Shown here: piece by piece, positions 42,061 to 50,018 of the stretch | Position numbering within the stretch: the stretch's first letter is position 1 | Layout: every line of letters starts with the position of its first letter | Source of the DNA: Thermoplasmata archaeon | GTDB taxonomy: Archaea > Thermoplasmatota > Thermoplasmata > Methanomassiliicoccales > Methanomethylophilaceae | Reading direction: 5' to 3' | Length of the DNA stretch: 64,000 nt | Assembly (NCBI GenBank): GCA_015063125.1 | Contig: SUTB01000005.1 | Span: forward strand, 27,664 to 91,663 | Program-made: the position numbers and the translations under genes | Notes under the pieces: generated by a model | What the model saw: only the letters and a program-made list of their open reading frames with translations | Databases searched by the model: none | What the model was told of the DNA's origin: nothing

Positions 42061-43182
42061 ATGCCAGAGGAATTCACTGTCACCCCATGGGAGGTCAAGG
42101 GGGACATCGACTACGATCTGCTGATGCAGAAGTTCGGTACCAGTCCGATAGACGATGCCCTCATGGACAGGCTGTCCACGTACGGCGACCTCCACCCGAT
42201 GCTCAAGCGCGGCATATTCTACACCCACCGCGACGTGCTCTGGCTGCTGAACGAGTACGACAAGGGGAACAGGTTCACAATCTACACGGGCAGGGGCCCT
42301 TCCGGGAATACCCATCTCGGGCACCTTATGCCGTGGATGTTCAACAAGTGGATGCAGGACACGTTCGGCGTGAACATGATCTTCCAGATGACCAACGACG
42401 AGAAGTTCCTGTTCAAGGACATGGAGCTGAAGGAGACCACCGACATGGCCTACGAGAATGCTCTGGACTTCATCGCGCTGGGATTCGATCCGAAGAGGAC
42501 CAAGATAATCGTCAACACGAAGAACATCGACAAGCTGTATCCCCTCGCCCTCAGCGTGGCCAAGAAGGTCACGTTCTCCACCGCCAAGGCGGTCTTCGGG
42601 TTCGACAACTCGACGAACATCGGATCCATATTCTTCACCGCCATGCAGTCGGCCCCGGCGTTCCTGCCGTCGGTTGATGCAGGCAAGCAGGTCCCTGTGG
42701 TCATCCCGTGCGGTATCGACCAGGACCCCCACTTCAGGGTCTGCAGGGATGTCGCGCCCGGACTAGGATTCCCCAAGCCCTCGCTGATCTGCTGCAAGAT
42801 GATGCCCGGCCTTTCCGGCGGGGACAAGATGTCATCCTCGGACGAGAACGCCACCATATACACCACCGACACCCCCAAGCAGGTCAAGAAGAAGGTCGGC
42901 AGGGCGTTCACCGGCGGATGCGTCAGCGTGGAGGAGCAGAGGGAGAAGGGAGGAAATCCCGAGGTCTGCGCCGTATTCAAGTACAACTACTACATGTTCG
43001 AGCACGACGATGCCGAACTGAACGAGATGGCACGCAAGTGCCGCAGCGGAGAGGTGCTCTGCGGAGAATGCAAGATGTGCCTCACCGAAAAGATAAACGT
43101 CTTCCTCGAGCAGCATCAGGACAAGAGGGAGAAGGCAAAGGACGTCATCGCGGAGATGGCGTACGACGGATTCGAATGGTGA
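42061..43182 (+). CDS. trpS: Tryptophanyl-tRNA synthetase
   Basis: A protein of 373 aa of the archaeal/eukaryotic type. Class I motifs are GRGPSGNTHLGHL (HIGH-like) and GDKMSSSDEN (KMSKS-like). Other family blocks are TNDEKFLFKDM and PCGIDQDPHFRVCRD. It charges tRNA-Trp in the cytosol. TATA-like TTTATTAAT at ~42030-42038 lies 23-30 nt before the ATG, suggesting a leaderless mRNA. pheS follows 4 nt after the stop, so the two synthetases form an operon. Confidence 0.96.
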   Translation: MPEEFTVTPWEVKGDIDYDLLMQKFGTSPIDDALMDRLSTYGDLHPMLKRGIFYTHRDVLWLLNEYDKGNRFTIYTGRGPSGNTHLGHLMPWMFNKWMQDTFGVNMIFQMTNDEKFLFKDMELKETTDMAYENALDFIALGFDPKRTKIIVNTKNIDKLYPLALSVAKKVTFSTAKAVFGFDNSTNIGSIFFTAMQSAPAFLPSVDAGKQVPVVIPCGIDQDPHFRVCRDVAPGLGFPKPSLICCKMMPGLSGGDKMSSSDENATIYTTDTPKQVKKKVGRAFTGGCVSVEEQREKGGNPEVCAVFKYNYYMFEHDDAELNEMARKCRSGEVLCGECKMCLTEKINVFLEQHQDKREKAKDVIAEMAYDGFEW

Positions 43183-43186
43183 TCCC

Positions 43187-44707
43187 ATGGTAAGCGCTGA
43201 GATTCTGGAAGGATTGAGCTACAACGAGAAGAGACTGCTGCTGGCGCTGGGCGCCAGGGGAGGCTCCGCCTCTCCTGCGGAGCTCATAGCGGATAAGCAG
43301 TTCGGTCTGGAGGTCGAAGTCATGGGAGCTGCCTCCTGGCTGGAGTCCAAGGAGCTGGCGAGGATCACCGAGAAGGTGGAGAAGTTCATCGTCCTGACGG
43401 ATGAATCCATAGTCTCCACCGGGCTTCCCGAGAGGACCGCGGTAGTGAAGATCAACGAAGCGGGCGGAAGGATGGACATGGACGCCCTTGCGGAGCAGAT
43501 GCCCGGAGGAATGGACAAGGTCGCCGTCGGATGGCTTAAGAGGAAGGCATTGGCGGACATCGTCGCCGAGGGCGACAGGAAGTTCCTGGTTCTCACCGAC
43601 AAGGGGAAGGCTGTGCTCAATGAGGAGATGCCCGAGGAGGCGTTCCTCAAGAGGCTGGCCGCGAACCCGGTTCCCGAGGCCGAGGCTGATAAGAACATCG
43701 TCAAGGACCTCAAGGGCAGGAAGGGAATGATCGGCGAGAAGGTCGTTACCGAGAGGAGCATCACGCTAACCGACCTCGGAAAGGAGGTCGCCAACTCTGG
43801 ATTGGAGCTTAAGGAGGAGGTCACCGAGGTGACCGACCGTCTCATCCAGTCGGGAGAATGGAAGAACGCAGAGTTCAGGAAATACGACATACAGACGTTC
43901 GCTCCCGCTATCGTCCCTGCGAAGAAGCACCCACTGTCCAGGCTCGGTGCGGAGATCCGCAGGATGTTCACCGACATGGGATTCACAGAGATGTCATCTG
44001 AGTACGTCCAGCCATCATTCTGGAATCTCGATGTCCTCTTCACGCCGCAGGACCATCCCGCCAGGGACCTGCAGGACACATTCTATCTGGAGAGGCCGAA
44101 GGCCATCCACATCGACGACGAGGAGCTCGTCGCCAAGATCAAGGCGATCCACGAGAACGGCGGGGACACCGGTTCCACCGGATGGGGAGGCAAATGGTCC
44201 AGGGAGATGGCGGAGTCCGCGCTCCTCAGGACGCACAGCACCTGCTCGTCCATCAGGTACATCGCGGCCCATCCCGATGCGCCGCAGAAGGCGTTCTCGA
44301 TCTCCAGGATATTCAGGAACGAATCCATCGATTCCACCCATCTTCCGGAGTTCACCCAGATCGAGGGTATCGTCATCGACGAGAAGGCGGACTTCAACAT
44401 GCTGATCTCGATGATCAAGGAGTTCTACAGCAAGATGGGATTCGACCAGATCCGCATCCGTCCGGCGTACTTCCCGTACACCGAGCCGTCGCTGGAGATA
44501 GAGGTCTTTTTCAACGGAAAGTGGATGGAGCTCGGAGGAGCGGGCATGTTCAGGCCAGAGGTCCTGGCGCCGTTCGGAGTCAAGACGCCTGTGCTCGCAT
44601 GGGGATTCGGATTCGAGAGGCTCGCCATGCTGAAATGGGACATCAGGGACATCAGGGACCTGTACATCTCCGACATCGACACCCTCAAGAAGAACACCGT
44701 GTTCTGA
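43187..44707 (+). CDS. pheS: Phenylalanyl-tRNA synthetase alpha subunit
   Basis: A protein of 506 aa, archaeal/eukaryotic-type length. The N-terminal ~200 residues form winged-helix-like tRNA-binding repeats (LSYNEKRLLLALGARGGSASPAELI). The class II catalytic core includes LDVLFTPQDHPARDLQDTFYL (motif 2), HSTCSSIRYIA, RIFRNESIDSTHLPEFTQIEG and motif 3 GWGFGFERLAMLKW-type sequence near the C-terminus (AWGFGFERLAM). It pairs with PheT, which is not in the window. It is co-transcribed with trpS. Its 3' two-fifths are overlapped antisense by the neighbouring HTH gene's open frame. Confidence 0.96.
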   Translation: MVSAEILEGLSYNEKRLLLALGARGGSASPAELIADKQFGLEVEVMGAASWLESKELARITEKVEKFIVLTDESIVSTGLPERTAVVKINEAGGRMDMDALAEQMPGGMDKVAVGWLKRKALADIVAEGDRKFLVLTDKGKAVLNEEMPEEAFLKRLAANPVPEAEADKNIVKDLKGRKGMIGEKVVTERSITLTDLGKEVANSGLELKEEVTEVTDRLIQSGEWKNAEFRKYDIQTFAPAIVPAKKHPLSRLGAEIRRMFTDMGFTEMSSEYVQPSFWNLDVLFTPQDHPARDLQDTFYLERPKAIHIDDEELVAKIKAIHENGGDTGSTGWGGKWSREMAESALLRTHSTCSSIRYIAAHPDAPQKAFSISRIFRNESIDSTHLPEFTQIEGIVIDEKADFNMLISMIKEFYSKMGFDQIRIRPAYFPYTEPSLEIEVFFNGKWMELGGAGMFRPEVLAPFGVKTPVLAWGFGFERLAMLKWDIRDIRDLYISDIDTLKKNTVF

Positions 44708-45907
44708 GGGCACGTAATCCGGGACCATATCCATCAGCACTGATAGGATTATCTTCCTGTCATGGTTGCGGCTGAGCCGAAGGGCACTGTTCAGGAGCTC
44801 CTTGGCGCATTCGCTGTTACCAAGCTCCATCTCTATCACCGCTTCCCAGCGGAGGAGCTCGTCCATGCGGAAGATGCAGCCTTCGTCCAACATCCTCCTC
44901 CTTGTCGATTCAAGGATCTTCAGAGCGTCGATATAGCGGTCGTTGGCGTAAAGGCAGAGTCCGAGGACCATCCCCGAATCGACGTCGACAATTCCCCGGG
45001 CCGACGCCAGGGAGAGGGCCTCCCTGATCCTGTCGGATCTCAGTAACACTTCGCACATCAGAGAATATCCAAGGCACGGATCGGATTCGATTATCTTCGG
45101 CACCATCTCAGAAGCGGTCTCCAACCCGCCCGTATCCAAGGCCATCCTCGCTGCCATCGGCAGCAGGTCGGAACGTCCGTTCCTCATCACCATCTTGGAT
45201 ACAACCGCGGATAGGTCCCGGTCCGCATGATCCACTATGTCAAACGTATGTTCGGTCAGCAGCCTCAGTGCCTCCCTGTCCCTATTGGACATCCCCAGAT
45301 GGTACACCCTTTCCGATATCGGGCATCCATGGTCCAGGCACCAGTCGGCAGCCATGCTGTGCCATTCCGTAAGCTTATCCTTCGGGCTTATCTTGAGCAG
45401 CTTGGTCCTGAATGCCACTTGGACGGCGGCTTCCCCGTTCGGCCTCATCACTATCATGGGGCTGGCGAACTTCACATCGGATGCCATGATCCGTGTGCGC
45501 AGCAGGCTCAGACACCCGATGCAATCCAGTCGGTCCCCCAGGTTCTTCCTGAGCGTATCGAAGTCCTTCGCATCCATGATCGAACAAAGGTCCAAGAGCT
45601 CCACATCATCCTCCTTGAGGGACCTGATCCTGTCGGCGAGTATCTTCTTCCCGGTGTCGGTGATGTGATACACCTTCCTCTTCGCAGGACGGTTCGACTT
45701 CTTTATGCTGGCGAATGAGAACACGACCTCGTTGGATTCGATCATCCTTCTCAGAATGATGCTGACGTGGGATCTGGTGATCCCGACGGACACCGCTATG
45801 CCGTCCTGAGTGATCTCCGAGGGGGCGTCGTAATCGATGTCGTATCTCAGGTGCCTGTAGTTGAATAGGTGGGCGAGGATCTTGTCATGGTATGAAACGC
45901 GTTCCAT
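44015..45907 (-). CDS. Winged-helix regulator with TPR-like helical domain; open frame runs antisense into pheS
   Basis: The frame is 630 codons, but only the first ~400 (45907 to ~44710) look like a protein. Residues 1-90 hold a winged helix (SEITQDGIAVSVGITRSHVSIILRRMIESNEVV and wing VYHITDTGKKILADRIRSL). A helical repeat domain rich in ALRLL, AIEMELGN and SALRLSRNHDRKI follows, resembling TPR/ARM-like sensor domains of archaeal HTH regulators. The remaining ~230 codons are exact antisense to pheS with Asp/Val/Pro-rich nonsense composition. The true stop has probably been lost, or the product carries a random tail. Target genes unknown. Confidence 0.65.
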   Translation of the reverse strand: MERVSYHDKILAHLFNYRHLRYDIDYDAPSEITQDGIAVSVGITRSHVSIILRRMIESNEVVFSFASIKKSNRPAKRKVYHITDTGKKILADRIRSLKEDDVELLDLCSIMDAKDFDTLRKNLGDRLDCIGCLSLLRTRIMASDVKFASPMIVMRPNGEAAVQVAFRTKLLKISPKDKLTEWHSMAADWCLDHGCPISERVYHLGMSNRDREALRLLTEHTFDIVDHADRDLSAVVSKMVMRNGRSDLLPMAARMALDTGGLETASEMVPKIIESDPCLGYSLMCEVLLRSDRIREALSLASARGIVDVDSGMVLGLCLYANDRYIDALKILESTRRRMLDEGCIFRMDELLRWEAVIEMELGNSECAKELLNSALRLSRNHDRKIILSVLMDMVPDYVPSEHGVLLEGVDVGDVQVPDVPDVPFQHGEPLESESPCEHRRLDSERRQDLWPEHARSSELHPLSVEKDLYLQRRLGVREVRRTDADLVESHLAVELLDHRDQHVEVRLLVDDDTLDLGELRKMGGIDGFVPEYPGDRERLLRRIGMGRDVPDGRAGAVRPEERGLRHLPGPFASPSGGTGVPAVLVDRLDLGDELLVVDVDGLRPLQIECVLQVPGGMVLRREEDIEIPE

Positions 45908-46342
45908 GACGAGGTAGTTCCTCTCGGAGAATATAATGGGGGCAACCGCTTTCTAGCCTCTATAGATTGAAACCCCTTGGGCGTTTGAAGGGCTGTGAGC
46001 ATTCGAGGAGGAACGGCGGCACGTTTTCATTCTAAAGTCGGGGGCCGTCTTTCATTCGGAGAATCGCCTGATAGCAATATTCGACTCCGAACAAGTTCTC
46101 AGACGAGAGGGTACGATGCCCAGTACTAGAAGTCCTGTGTATCGGACTTCCTGCCCTATGGCAGATCACCATCTCACGGAGCGCATAAGGCTAAGAAGGG
46201 GAGGTGGCCAAAAGTGGACCCGGAGCCGTAATTTTAAGGATCTAAGATTCTCCGAAAAACCGCAAAAATGACTGAAAAGGCCCGACCGAAAGCGGAAATC
46301 GAATCGGAACCCATTTTATCCCATCACACGGTTCCTTGAGGC
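45908..46342. other. 435-bp intergenic region, no gene recognised
   Basis: Between the divergent HTH-TPR regulator gene and dtdA. It contains a strong short hairpin, GAAGTCC/GGACTTC (~46129-46150, 8-nt loop), and several G-rich or repeated fragments (GTCGGGGGCCGTC; AGGGGAGGTGGCC), but no tRNA or long frame. TATA-like TTTATCC at ~46315 lies about 25 nt before the dtdA ATG. It is longer than most gaps here, so a small RNA is possible but not shown. Confidence 0.35.
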
Positions 46343-47176
46343 ATGGCAAGGCTGTTGGTCTGCAGCGAACCCGACCTCCCGTCGGCGAACATGAAGGAAT
46401 CCCTGCTCAGGATGCACGAGTGGGAGGACATGGGGTCAGACGGCAGTAACTCCTATCTGTCCAACGGGGACACGGTGATGGTGACGATCCCGGACATGCA
46501 CATCCGCCATGAGGACCTCGACAAGGAGGCGGAGGCGTTCGGTATCAAGGTGGACGAGGTCATAGTGATGAGCAAGCATTCCGCCGCAAGCGGCAGGCCC
46601 GCGCTCACCGCGCATCCGATAGGGAACTACCATGAGAACGATTTCGGAGGGAAGGCGGAGGCCGTCGTGAAGGCCAATCCGGCGCTGATGACCGATGCGC
46701 TGAGGAGGATAGTATCATTCAACGACATCCCCGACGAACAGCTGTGCTTCGAGGTCACCCATCACGGCCCGTGGATGGAGAAGCCCACGTTCTTCATCGA
46801 GGTGGGCAGCGAGGAGAGGGAGTGGGGCAACAAGCATGCCGCCGAGATCCTCGCGAAGGTGATCGATTCCCTCGAACCCCATGAGGAGTATCCCTCTGCG
46901 ATAGGCATCGGGGGAGGCCATTACGCCCCGAGGTTCACCGAGGTGGCGCTGAAGTACAAGGTGAATTTCGGACACATGATCCCCAACTACCATCTGGAGG
47001 GAAGGGACGATGAGGACATCGTCAGGATGATAGGGCTGGCAGGAGAGGCCACCGGCACTAAGATGGTGTATCTGCATGGGAAATCCATGAAGAAGGCCGA
47101 GGAGAGGAGGATCGAGGGCCTGATAGAATCGGTCGGTTACGAGAGGATTAAATCCGCTGATCTGGAGCCTTTGTGA
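46343..47176 (+). CDS. dtdA: D-aminoacyl-tRNA deacylase (DTD2)
   Basis: A protein of 277 aa. Family blocks are LLVCSEPDLPSANMKESLL, SKHSAASGRPALTAHPIGNY, FEVTHHGPWMEKPTFFIEVGS and IGIGGGHYAPRFTE; these His-, Ser- and Thr-rich motifs form the zinc-dependent DTD2 site. It hydrolyses D-aminoacyl-tRNAs, including D-Tyr and D-Asp, keeping D-amino acids out of proteins; archaeal and plant forms also remove acetaldehyde-type adducts. Cytosolic. It stands alone with a short or absent leader. Confidence 0.95.
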   Translation: MARLLVCSEPDLPSANMKESLLRMHEWEDMGSDGSNSYLSNGDTVMVTIPDMHIRHEDLDKEAEAFGIKVDEVIVMSKHSAASGRPALTAHPIGNYHENDFGGKAEAVVKANPALMTDALRRIVSFNDIPDEQLCFEVTHHGPWMEKPTFFIEVGSEEREWGNKHAAEILAKVIDSLEPHEEYPSAIGIGGGHYAPRFTEVALKYKVNFGHMIPNYHLEGRDDEDIVRMIGLAGEATGTKMVYLHGKSMKKAEERRIEGLIESVGYERIKSADLEPL

Positions 47177-48006
47177 GTCTATATCAGCGGGCGTTTCGAC
47201 CTGGGATGGACGATATACCATCTGGAAAGGCCTTGTATAAATATAGATAGATTCTCTCTATCGTTGCGGAACACTCTGCCGAGCTGTCCGCAGGAAAAAG
47301 GATATGGATATGACAAGGGTGGCGGCGTTCTTCACCGACGAGCCGACCGTTACGCGTACGGCGATCCAGAAAGCAGCGGACGTTCAGGGCGTACTGATCC
47401 GTGCTTTCGATCGCTTTTGCTACGGTGACGGCGATGTGCAAGTCAAGGAGAGGTCCGACGGCGCCGTATCATGCCCTTCTCCATATCGGCGCATGCCCGC
47501 AATGAACGGTCTGGAGGGCCGTCCCTTAGCCTACGGCCTTCCGTTCAACGCGTCCCGCGCCGGAGCCCGCTTCTGCGACAGCGATGAGACCTTCGCTGTA
47601 AGAGGTCCAGCACCCAAGCACGGCACGATCGTCCCGGAACCCGGAAAACCCGCTGAGCCCCACTTCATCGGGATCTCCGCCGGATGTCCGTGATCCCACG
47701 GAACCCGGCTGCAACCGGAGATGTCTTCGGTAGGGATCCGAAGGGACGAGGCCGTGTAGGCTGCCGGCGTCATAGGGCATGGCCGCCCGAGGACGGCAGC
47801 AGGGTGTTCCGCGCAGTACCCGCTAGCCCCGCGGCCGGGAGACCGGCCCGGGGTCACAGGTACGATTTTGATTAATGTTGGGGAGTGAGATACGACCGTC
47901 CGGTCGACATATTACCCAGCGGTCAGTTACCGTGCGATAAGGTCTAGGATAAATATCTGCATAATGCCTCCAGTATCGCAGACCAGTTCTGCAGAAGGAT
48001 ATCGAT
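47177..48006. other. 830-bp region with two similar promoter/leader segments and weak coding signal
   Basis: ATAAATAT elements at 47237-47244 and 47949-47956 each precede, by about 65 and 50 nt, a near-identical leader end: GCAGGAAAAAGGATATGGATATGA (split across 47290-47313) and GCAGAAGGATATCGATATGA (ending 48010). The first could drive a 129-codon frame (47304-47693), which is Pro/Arg/Gly-rich and unrecognised; an equally open frame exists on the other strand (47531-47857). The DNA at 47480-47870 is unusually GC-rich for an intergenic region here. I see no tRNA or SRP RNA. Possibly a decayed gene or a long structured RNA. Confidence 0.4.
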
Positions 48007-48120
48007 ATGAGAATCACGACAGAACAGTCGGTAAGGGGCCGGATTTCCGGCAGACCTTACCACAGGACCGCATCCGATTATCGTAATGCCGGGGCTGCCG
48101 GCATCGAAGCGGTGATGTGA
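48007..48120 (+). CDS. Putative 37-aa leader peptide coupled to the methyltransferase gene
   Basis: ATG 48007, preceded by AGAAGGATATCG (Shine-Dalgarno-like AGAAGG), opens 37 codons starting MRITTEQSVRGRISGRPYHR and ending GIEAVM. Its TGA (48118-48120) overlaps the ATG of the methyltransferase gene (48120) as TGATG, a layout that favours re-initiation. The peptide is basic, with six arginines. ATAAATAT at 47949-47956 would be its promoter. No homologue is known to me; it may be a regulatory upstream ORF or a small protein. Confidence 0.45.
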   Translation: MRITTEQSVRGRISGRPYHRTASDYRNAGAAGIEAVM

Positions 48121-49175
48121 TGTCTACGAAGAAGATGACATCCCGCGAACGCGGCCTCGCGATCTTCCAAGGGGAGATCCCCGACCGTGCTCCGGTATGC
48201 GATTTCGGCAACGCCGCCATGCTCGGGTACACCGGCCGCTCCATGCAGCAATGCAGGGACGATCCCGGCCTTGCCGTTACAATCATGAAGAAATGGGTAA
48301 AGGAAACAGGGGCGGACTTCTTCTTCGGCCCTGTTGAGACCAAGGGCATATTCATGGACCTGCCCGGTATCGAGATCAAGCTGCCGGAGAACGACCAGGG
48401 TTCACTGAAGAACACCTACTTCCAATCCATAGACGAGGCCGTGGAGAAGTATCTCTACGACCCCTTCGATCCCGCGACCTGTCCGAAATTCTACAGGTAT
48501 GTGGTGGACTTCTTCGCCTCGCAGCGCAAGGCTTGCCAGGATGTGATGATGCCCGTTTGGTGCGAGGGCGTCCTGACCACCAGCGGTTTCCTATTCGGTA
48601 TGGAGAACCTGATCATGGGGCTGATGATGCAGCCCGAGGAGATCAACAGGGTCATAGACAGGGGAGCGGCGTTCTCCAGGGACATCGTCAGCGCTCAGCT
48701 GGAGGAGGTCTATGCGGATTATGTCGTCTACACGGACCCGGTGTCCTCTGCGGACATGATCGATGGCGATATGTTCAGGAAGTTCAACCGTGACCGTCTG
48801 CATGACAACATAATGCATTGGAACAGGGAGTACGGCGTGGATACGATGCTGCACATCTGCGGCGATACGACGCCGATGCTCCCGGACTTCGTGAAGACCG
48901 GGGCCAAGGTCATGAGTCTGGACCATAAGGTGGATCTGAGGGATGCCAGGAAATGCTTCGGCGACAAGGTGGCGATCATGGGTAATCTGGATCCGGTTTC
49001 GGTGATGCTCAGCGATTCCGTAGAAAAGGTCACCGAGGAGGCGGAGAGATGCTTCTCATATGCCGGCCAGGACGGAGGATACATCTTCGGTGCCGGATGC
49101 GCCGAACCGCTGAACACACCGATAAGGAACATACAGGCCATGGTGGAGGTGTCCAAGAGGCACCCCTACAGGTGA
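48120..49175 (+). CDS. MtaA/CmuA-type methylcobamide:coenzyme M methyltransferase (uroporphyrinogen decarboxylase superfamily)
   Basis: From ATG 48120 the protein has 351 aa. The UroD-like barrel has the zinc motif of MtaA/MtbA: H245-x-C247 in MLHICGDTTPML and C327 in IFGAGCAEPLNTP. The N-terminus TSRERGLAIFQGEIPDRAPVC is typical. Such enzymes move a methyl group from a methylated corrinoid protein (charged from methanol, methylamines or methyl sulfides) to coenzyme M, giving methyl-CoM for methanogenesis, the main energy route of methylotrophic methanogens. No corrinoid protein or substrate methyltransferase is adjacent, so the substrate is unknown. GTG at 48117 is an alternative start. A 37-codon leader ORF overlaps its start. 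Confidence 0.87.
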   Translation: MSTKKMTSRERGLAIFQGEIPDRAPVCDFGNAAMLGYTGRSMQQCRDDPGLAVTIMKKWVKETGADFFFGPVETKGIFMDLPGIEIKLPENDQGSLKNTYFQSIDEAVEKYLYDPFDPATCPKFYRYVVDFFASQRKACQDVMMPVWCEGVLTTSGFLFGMENLIMGLMMQPEEINRVIDRGAAFSRDIVSAQLEEVYADYVVYTDPVSSADMIDGDMFRKFNRDRLHDNIMHWNREYGVDTMLHICGDTTPMLPDFVKTGAKVMSLDHKVDLRDARKCFGDKVAIMGNLDPVSVMLSDSVEKVTEEAERCFSYAGQDGGYIFGAGCAEPLNTPIRNIQAMVEVSKRHPYR

Positions 49176-49177
49176 AT

Positions 49178-49209
49178 GAAGAGGGTGCGGACCTCCCCGC
49201 ACCCTCTTC
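49178..49209 (+). terminator. Strong hairpin after the methyltransferase gene
   Basis: A 13-bp perfect stem GAAGAGGGTGCGG (49178-49190) / CCGCACCCTCTTC (49197-49209) with a 6-nt loop starts 2 nt after the stop codon. It is the strongest hairpin in the window; it should stabilise the mRNA 3' end or help termination. The following 49210-49451 holds no gene; CACATT/AATGTG repeats near 49391-49414 may belong to an unknown promoter. Confidence 0.6.
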
Positions 49210-49451
49210 TCCAACTGCGAGAACATGACGATCGAGGATAGCCTTATTCTCATTTTGCTGGAATGCTGCACCACTCCCATGTTGAGTCTGGAACCGATCC
49301 TCACTCTGAGTACTTTTTAGCGCGTCGTCGGATGACTCGCATCATCAGAATACAATCGTGCGTCCGTGCCGTTCCTCCTATTTAGAAAAATGCACATTAA
49401 TTCGCATTGTAATGTGTTCTAAAGGGTAATCGCAATATAATATGCGATGAC

Positions 49452-50018
49452 TTAGGTCTCATTCATCTTTTTGATGTCATCGAATAGTCTGCCGATGTTT
49501 GTTGTGCTCTTTGAACCTAGTACGAGAGGTATCTCGTCCAATTCTCTCGCAACTCTTTCCAGGGCGACATCGAGGTCTTTCTCTAACAGATGCCAATAAT
49601 CCTTGTTCTTGGTGTAATCCGGGATGAATCCTTTGAGATATTCGACCGCTTCATCGGGGGACGCGAAGGTCGGCAGGGCATCTCTGAAATGGAAGATGAA
49701 GAATACCTCGAAACAAGGGTTGGAGAGCACGATCGAGATGCCGTTCTTCTTCGCCAGGGCAATGGACTTCTTCAGTTGTATTTCCTTGTTGAAGTCCACA
49801 TCGATGACGCAGTAGACCATGTCGCCGTCCTTTGGACTCAGCCCCCGATTCGACATCTCCTTGATGCAGAACTTCACTATGCTGACCGGATCCTTCCTGG
49901 GGGATTCGACCACCCTGACTAGGTATCCTGCGTTCCGTCTGGACAGATGGGAGAGGTACTTCTTCTCGGTCAACCCTTCGGTGACGATGAGCACCGTCGG
50001 AAGCTGTTCCCTGCTCAA
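49452..50018 (-). CDS. RloB-like TOPRIM-fold protein
   Basis: A protein of 188 aa. The N-terminal strand-turn LPTVLIVTEGLTEKKYLSHL carries the conserved TOPRIM-type Glu. The acidic D-x-D pair is in VYCVIDVDFNKEI, followed by the family-typical VLSNPCFEVFFIFHF. RloB proteins accompany the ATPase RloA in restriction-linked and abortive-infection modules; the TOPRIM fold suggests nuclease activity. Its start overlaps the stop of the upstream ATPase gene (ATGA-type, 4 nt), so the two are coupled. Confidence 0.82.
   Translation of the reverse strand: MSREQLPTVLIVTEGLTEKKYLSHLSRRNAGYLVRVVESPRKDPVSIVKFCIKEMSNRGLSPKDGDMVYCVIDVDFNKEIQLKKSIALAKKNGISIVLSNPCFEVFFIFHFRDALPTFASPDEAVEYLKGFIPDYTKNKDYWHLLEKDLDVALERVARELDEIPLVLGSKSTTNIGRLFDDIKKMNET

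Noticed and set aside
41844..42107. An 87-codon minus-strand frame before trpS
   Set aside because: It overlaps the trpS start and promoter, has no recognisable fold and no Shine-Dalgarno.
47304..47857. Overlapping 129-codon (plus) and 108-codon (minus) frames
   Set aside because: Both are Pro/Arg/Gly-rich with no family features; neither can be preferred, so the region is described as unexplained instead of called as a gene.
47700..47860. Possible SRP RNA because of GACGGCAGCAGG-like sequence
   Set aside because: The GNAR loop and symmetric helix 8 pairing cannot be made; no archaeal 7S ends are found.
47700..48006. Possible cobalamin riboswitch before the corrinoid methyltransferase
   Set aside because: No B12 box or the conserved GCCACTG-type core is visible.
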